64,000 nucleotides of DNA, taken from contig OY969889.1 in the NCBI GenBank assembly GCA_963704335.1, positions 2,728,001-2,792,000 of the forward strand. The letters run 5' to 3'. The notes under the pieces were generated by a model. It saw only the letters and a program-made list of their open reading frames with translations, had not been told where the DNA came from and did no database searches. Shown in pieces: positions 60,136 through 64,000 of the stretch (position 1 is its first letter; every line of letters begins with the position of its first letter). The stretch is from PALSA-612 sp963704335. Lineage in GTDB: Bacteria > Actinomycetota > Thermoleophilia > Gaiellales > Gaiellaceae. The position numbers and the translations under genes were made by a program.

Positions 60136-60603
60136 ATGAAGATCTTCAACCTCAACAGCGACCCGGAGTGGGATCGCACCGAGGACCGCGAGGGCTGGAA
60201 GATCAAGGACGCCTGGGTCGGCTACCACGTCGGCGCCGAGCTGATCGGCGGGAGCATGTACGAGGTCGAGCCGGGCGACAAGCAGGGGCCGTACCACACA
60301 CACCACGCGAACGAGGAGTGGGTGATCGTCCTCCGCGGCGAGCCCACGCTTCGCACACACGAGGGCGAGCAGGTGTTGCGCGAGGGCGACGTTGTCGCCT
60401 TCCCCCGCGGCAACGAGGGCGCACACCAGATCCGCAATGACACGGACGCGCCGGTCCGTGTCCTCGTGCTCTCGACGCTGATCGCGCCGGACATCGTCGA
60501 GTACCTCGACACAGGCAAGATCGGCGCGCGCAGCGTCGCGGGCGACCGGATCATGTTCGCTCGCCCGGGACCGGAGCTCGACTACTGGGAGGGAGAGGAC
60601 TAA
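60136..60603 (+). CDS. Cupin-domain protein
   Basis: A 155-residue cupin starting MKIFNLNSDPEWDRTEDREGW. Motif 1 is PYHTHHANEEWVIVLRG (H, H, E) and motif 2 REGDVVAFPRGNEGAHQIRN (last His), so the metal site is complete. It is longer in the C-terminal part than the cupin at 45667 and probably unrelated in function. Substrate unknown. It sits in the accessory region between repeat E and the integrase remnant. Confidence 0.85.
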   Translation: MKIFNLNSDPEWDRTEDREGWKIKDAWVGYHVGAELIGGSMYEVEPGDKQGPYHTHHANEEWVIVLRGEPTLRTHEGEQVLREGDVVAFPRGNEGAHQIRNDTDAPVRVLVLSTLIAPDIVEYLDTGKIGARSVAGDRIMFARPGPELDYWEGED

Positions 60604-60678
60604 GTCTGCGGCGTGTGACGCTCGAGGAGCTCGACCGCGCCGCCGCCGCTCCTCGGCCTCGATCGCATAGAACCCCGG

Positions 60679-60822
60679 CTACGCGCTCAATGCGAGCAGC
60701 CGGCGGTAGTCGAGCTCGCGGTCGTCGAGCAGGACATGCGTGTAGACGTCGCTCGTGACGCGCGCCGAGCGTTGCTCGACGAACGCGCCGATTTCCGCCC
60801 ACGAGCGCCCCTGCCGATGCAG
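60679..60822 (-). pseudogene. C-terminal fragment of a tyrosine recombinase (phage-type integrase)
   Basis: The minus-strand frame ending at 60679 encodes HRQGRSWAEIGAFVEQRSAR followed by VTSDVYTHVLLDDRELDYRRLLALSA. This is the terminal part of an actinobacterial tyrosine integrase, with the catalytic Tyr in TSDVYTHVL. The upstream catalytic Arg and His motifs are missing, and the preceding sequence is unrelated, so only about 47 residues remain. It is read toward repeat E and supports an integrase origin for the tRNA-derived repeats. Confidence 0.7.
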
Positions 60823-60895
60823 CATCGAGGTACGCCGTCCTCGAGGTCGGCGGGCGGGTCCGGCAGCAGGCCCGGGCTGAACGTCGCGACGCACG

Positions 60896-62323
60896 TCAGA
60901 GCAGCGAGCGCTTCGGCGCGCCCGGCGCGCCGCCCGGCCGGGTGCGATAGGTAGGGACGCCGACGCAGGTGAAGAGGAGCGCCGCCAGTGGCGCTCCGAG
61001 CAGTCCAGTGATCTCGGAGTCCGCGAACGTCATGCCGGTGGCGCCGATCCCGAGCGCATAGGCAGCGAGATGCAACCGGCCCTCGACCAGCCCGGAGCCG
61101 AGCTGGGCCGCGCGGTAGCCCCGGTCGTCGATGGTCGCCGCGTCGACGGCGCCGATGACGACGAACGATGCATCCCGCCCGAGCTCCTGGTCGAGGCAGA
61201 CGTGGAAGAGCTCCTCCCGTAGGTTCCCAGTGCGGAGCGGCGTGTCGAGATCGGGCCAGCGGTAGAGGCCCGGCTCAACACCGTCGACAGCATGGACCGC
61301 GACGAAGTGCGGCGCCCGGCTGCCGCGGAGCGAAGCCGCGAGCGACCACTCGTAGAGCTCGCGCGAAACGGAGGCCGACGGATCCATCGTTCGTGCGGAG
61401 CCGCGGAGGAGGATGACGTCATCGAGCTCCGGCGAGGCCGGCGGATTGCCTGCAAGCGGGTCGCCCGAGGGCCAGACATCGCCCAGCTCGTCGGCGTCGC
61501 CGGCTCGCTGGACGGAGGTGGCGAGCGGGAACTCGAGCGGCGGCTGCCTGTCGACGTCGCCGCGGGCCGCCTCGCCGCCCGGCCGGACGGCCGGCTCGCC
61601 GTCGCCGAGCGTCACGATCGCCACCGGGAATTCGTGCACGCCTTCGGCACCGACGAGCCGCGTCACGGCGGAGTCGGGGAAGACGGTGCGAAGTCGCGGC
61701 GCCAGGCCGCTGTCGTCCGCCACCGCGATCGCCTGCGCCAGCATCGTCCCGGCGTCCCAGTAGATGTGCCGGTACCCGCGCTCGGCATAGCGCCAGCCGG
61801 TCCGCCACGGAATGCCTGTGAGGACGAGCGTCGTCGTTTCACCTTCCGGCGGCGGACCGATCTGGACGAGGGCGTGGTTCGGCGGGTCGAACCAGTGGAT
61901 ACCGTCCGGGAGATCCTCGACGCCGCGGGCCGCGATGTAGACCTCGAGTGGGAAGCGGGCACCTGCCGAGCCCGCCGCGCGGAACAGGAACCGGCGGCCG
62001 TCGTCGCGCTCGGAGACCCGGACGACGCCCGATGAGAGGTGGAGAACCCGCGCCAGACGGGCCAGGTTGGGCGAGGCGGCGGTCGCGTGGCGCCCGGCGA
62101 GGACGGCCGTCGTCGAGCTACCGCTCGCCGGCCACTCGCGCGGCATCACGACCGTCGGCAGTCCGGGCGGATACGCCTTGCACGGAGCCGGGAACGTCGC
62201 GAGGACGTTCGGCTCGAAGTCCTGCAGCAGCCGGGGGTCGTCGACGAACTGTGGCCACTCGCCGTCCCAGCGACTGTAGGACGTGAGCCGGTGATAGAGC
62301 CGGGCCGTGTCTCCGGGAGCCAT
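60896..62323 (-). CDS. SagB/ThcOx-like nitroreductase-family dehydrogenase
   Basis: A 475-residue protein with two nitroreductase-like halves. The N-terminal half has YHRLTSYSRW and the C-terminal half RGSARTMDPSASVSRELYEWSL plus HLAAYALGIGATGMTFADSEI, the FMN-binding signature of SagB-type dehydrogenases. SagB enzymes oxidise azolines to azoles in thiazole/oxazole peptides. No cyclodehydratase (SagC/D) or precursor peptide gene is seen in the window, so it may act alone or with distant partners. The ATG start is at 62323; upstream is decayed element DNA. Confidence 0.82.
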   Translation of the reverse strand: MAPGDTARLYHRLTSYSRWDGEWPQFVDDPRLLQDFEPNVLATFPAPCKAYPPGLPTVVMPREWPASGSSTTAVLAGRHATAASPNLARLARVLHLSSGVVRVSERDDGRRFLFRAAGSAGARFPLEVYIAARGVEDLPDGIHWFDPPNHALVQIGPPPEGETTTLVLTGIPWRTGWRYAERGYRHIYWDAGTMLAQAIAVADDSGLAPRLRTVFPDSAVTRLVGAEGVHEFPVAIVTLGDGEPAVRPGGEAARGDVDRQPPLEFPLATSVQRAGDADELGDVWPSGDPLAGNPPASPELDDVILLRGSARTMDPSASVSRELYEWSLAASLRGSRAPHFVAVHAVDGVEPGLYRWPDLDTPLRTGNLREELFHVCLDQELGRDASFVVIGAVDAATIDDRGYRAAQLGSGLVEGRLHLAAYALGIGATGMTFADSEITGLLGAPLAALLFTCVGVPTYRTRPGGAPGAPKRSLL

Positions 62324-62804
62324 CGGCCCGAGTCTGGCACGATGCCGGCGGCGCCGGCGTCTACACGAAGCCGCTCGAAGCCTCTCCCCGGCGACCTGAG
62401 GCAGCGCCTGCGCGAGCTCGAAACGTCGTAATCGCCACCGAGGGCGCGAGTCAACACCGCGACGACGCCGTCACCAGGCTCCGGCGCGACGATGAGGCCT
62501 CAACGGCATAGACGCCCTCGGCCGTTGCGACGACGTCGCCCGGCTCAGCTGGCGCCGGCGCGGTCACGTCGCCGAGGTCCGTCGAGCGTGCGTACGTCGC
62601 GCAGGGTGCAAGCGGGTGCCCAGCCCCAGCCCCACGCGAGAATCGTGCCGGTCGCGGCGGCTCCCGTCTAGATGTCCCATCGGGACGTGTCTGCGCGAAT
62701 CTCGAGGTCTGCACCGGGGTCTGCACGGGATCGCAAGTCGAGCACGAATCGCACGTCTCGTTTGGCTCCGTTGAGCCAAACCCGCATGGCGATAGGGCTG
62801 CGAA
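62324..62804. other. Gene-poor stretch with a tRNA-type terminator hairpin
   Basis: No convincing gene in 481 bp; the open frames are short and lack ribosome-binding sites. At 62702-62757 is the TCTGCAC-rich block shared with copy E. At 62760-62781 is a perfect 9 bp hairpin with a 4 nt loop (GTTTGGCTC / GAGCCAAAC), placed 23 bp beyond the 3' end of tRNA fragment F, where a tRNA terminator would lie. The rest looks like element debris. Confidence 0.6.
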
Positions 62805-62975
62805 TGGGCCCGCCTGGACTCGAACCAGGGACCGACGGATTATGAGTTGATGCCCGCGATCTCGGTTGTTCTCGGCCTGTCTGAGAATTCGCCGCTTATT
62901 AGTGGAAATCGAGGCCATCAGCGACCGAATCATCTCGTGCCATCTCCGACGGTCTCGTTACCACCCTGTTGCCAC
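62805..62975 (-). repeat. Attachment-site-like repeat F: intact tRNA-Met 3' half plus full flank
   Basis: Minus-strand 62847-62805 is an intact 43 nt tRNA-Met(CAT) 3' half, the same as copy D. The flank to 62975 is the best match to copy A: the TCTCGG-rich stretch, CGGCCTGTCTGAGAA, then the block reading GNRVVTRPSEMARDD on the minus strand. A perfect hairpin lies beyond its 3' end. It is the rightmost copy in the window, so the complete tRNA gene is expected further right. Confidence 0.85.
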
Positions 62976-63010
62976 GGTTGGGCAGCGCTCGGCCCCACAA
63001 GTGACAATCG

Positions 63011-64000
63011 GTGTACGCCGACCTACGCTACAGCGACGTGGAAAACGTCCTCGGCCTGGTCCTCCTCGTCTGTCTCGTCGTCGTGGCGGTACGGATTGCC
63101 GGGTGGGCCCGAAGTAGCGAGAGTGGCGCCGGCTCCGGCGAGCAGACAGATGACGAACAGTCTCTGGCCGACGAAATGTCAAGGACGCGCCAGACGGCGG
63201 ATGAGTTGCACGAAACGTACGAGTGGGCGGACCCCGAACACCTTCCGCTCGACGACAGTTTCAAGGATGAGGTTGAACGACTAGCGCGGCCGGACCTCGA
63301 TGTCGATGCGGTCATGCGCATGTCCCGCGATACCAACGCCTACATCGCCTGCATGGCCCTCGCAGCGCTGGCCGAGCGGGACGACGTTCCCCCGGAGTGG
63401 ACGGACTCCGCCGTCCGAGCGCTCCGCCGGGTGCCGAATGAGGTTGAGCCGTTCGTCTATGGAGCCCTCGTGAACCATGCTGCGTATCCGGTTATCGGGC
63501 CGGCTCTCGCACAGCTGGACGAGGGGATCAACTGGCAGTATCTCGCGCGATTCGTCCGCGACCGACGGGCAGGAGGCGAGCCCGTCTCGGTGGAGACATT
63601 CCGCGGCCAGGTTCCGATCCGGCTCGTTCCGACGATCGAATCGCTCATCGACAGTTTCGAGGACGACCTAGGAGAAGGCTTCCGATCCGCCTTCGAGGAG
63701 TGGCAAGGAACGACTGTCGACCTCGATTTCCTCGGCCAGTTCGCGCGCATCTGGGAACCACCATTCGACGATCCCCCGACGTTGCTCGTCGGTCGTCGGC
63801 GGGAGCTTGTCGAGTTGATTCTCGATTCCCTGTCGCTGAAGCCACCCCGATCGGTTCTATTGGTCGGGGAACACGGAGTTGGGAAGACTGCGATAGCGCG
63901 CACCGCGCTCCAACGGCTCGAGGGGGCTCCTGTGGTCTTCGAGGCCACCGCTGCCCGCGTGAACGCGGGAGCGATGTACGTGGGCGAGCTCGAGGGTCGC
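63011..64000 (+). CDS. Membrane-anchored Clp/Hsp100-like AAA+ ATPase, N-terminal part
   Basis: An open frame of 330 codons from GTG 63011 runs off the right edge without a stop. Residues 12-31 form one membrane helix, followed by an acidic linker and a helical domain (about 60-270). An AAA+ domain then begins: LLVGRRRELVELI, Walker A GEHGVGKTAIAR (286-297), and RVNAGAMYVGELEGR, which matches the Clp/Hsp100 pore-side segment AGxxYxGEFExR. Soluble ClpA/B/C proteins lack such a membrane anchor. No good ribosome-binding site precedes either GTG 63011 or the in-frame GTG 63038. Conserved-looking codon use supports real coding. Confidence 0.8.
   Translation, partial: MYADLRYSDVENVLGLVLLVCLVVVAVRIAGWARSSESGAGSGEQTDDEQSLADEMSRTRQTADELHETYEWADPEHLPLDDSFKDEVERLARPDLDVDAVMRMSRDTNAYIACMALAALAERDDVPPEWTDSAVRALRRVPNEVEPFVYGALVNHAAYPVIGPALAQLDEGINWQYLARFVRDRRAGGEPVSVETFRGQVPIRLVPTIESLIDSFEDDLGEGFRSAFEEWQGTTVDLDFLGQFARIWEPPFDDPPTLLVGRRRELVELILDSLSLKPPRSVLLVGEHGVGKTAIARTALQRLEGAPVVFEATAARVNAGAMYVGELEGR

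Noticed and set aside
50582..62847. tRNA genes at the repeated TGGGCCCGCC sequences
   Set aside because: Only the 3' half is present at each copy, with no D arm or 5' acceptor strand, so none can be a functional tRNA.
50582..62975. CRISPR array made of the repeats
   Set aside because: Copies are 0.3-6 kb apart with irregular spacing and genes between them, and no cas genes are seen.

Overview
This window is high-GC, densely packed bacterial chromosome. Gene content suggests a high-GC actinomycete of the Thermoleophilia type (Gaiella/Solirubrobacter-like): an F420-type luciferase-like oxidoreductase, many large class III cyclase/ATPase regulators, a system I cytochrome c maturation set with a cysteine-type CcmE, GTG/TTG starts and 1-4 nt gene overlaps. 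That placement is inference from gene content; no rRNA or other marker is present.

Layout. 1-3.2 kb: end of a cytochrome c maturation cluster (ccmE, ccmF, a CcmI-like protein) on the minus strand. 3.3-11.6 kb: metabolic and regulatory genes (endonuclease IV-like TIM barrel, cyclase-ATPase-TPR regulator, phosphomannomutase, F420-type oxidoreductase, P1 peptidase, thioesterase, methyltransferase). 11.7-24.8 kb: housekeeping core (RelA/SpoT, RecJ, RuvCAB, YebC) with an exported RCC1 protein, a prolyl oligopeptidase and a HypE-like protein. 24.8-28.6 kb: cell-wall amidase, flavin oxidase, and an alpha/beta-hydrolase fused to a cyclase. 28.3-34.0 kb: a conflict-system-like group made of a patatin phospholipase (frameshifted here), a HEAT-repeat CHAT protease and a ComEC-type metallo-beta-lactamase protein. 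34-40 kb: a primary-like sigma factor whose best start is an ATC codon, and a PspC-linked two-component system. 39.8-45.7 kb: an exported protein with 48 cysteines next to a MauE-thioredoxin-thioredoxin fusion, then an M11 metalloprotease coupled to an ECF sigma factor and a probable anti-sigma factor. 45.7-50.5 kb: cupin, S9 peptidase and an M23 protein with tandem N-terminal repeats.

50.5-63 kb is accessory DNA. It is punctuated by four long and two short copies of the 3' half of a tRNA-Met(CAT) gene. The long copies begin at the anticodon loop, as expected for tyrosine-integrase attachment sites, and an integrase C-terminal fragment survives nearby. Between the copies lie a LuxR-family ATPase, a frameshifted methyltransferase, a vanadium haloperoxidase whose 3' end runs through one copy, a truncated haemoglobin, a cyclase-ATPase, a cupin and a SagB-like nitroreductase. 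The window ends inside a membrane-anchored Clp/Hsp100-like ATPase. No complete tRNA, CRISPR array or rRNA was found.

The most promising uncharacterised units are the patatin/CHAT/MBL locus, the 48-cysteine protein with its MauE-Trx-Trx neighbour, and the tRNA-Met attachment-site array.
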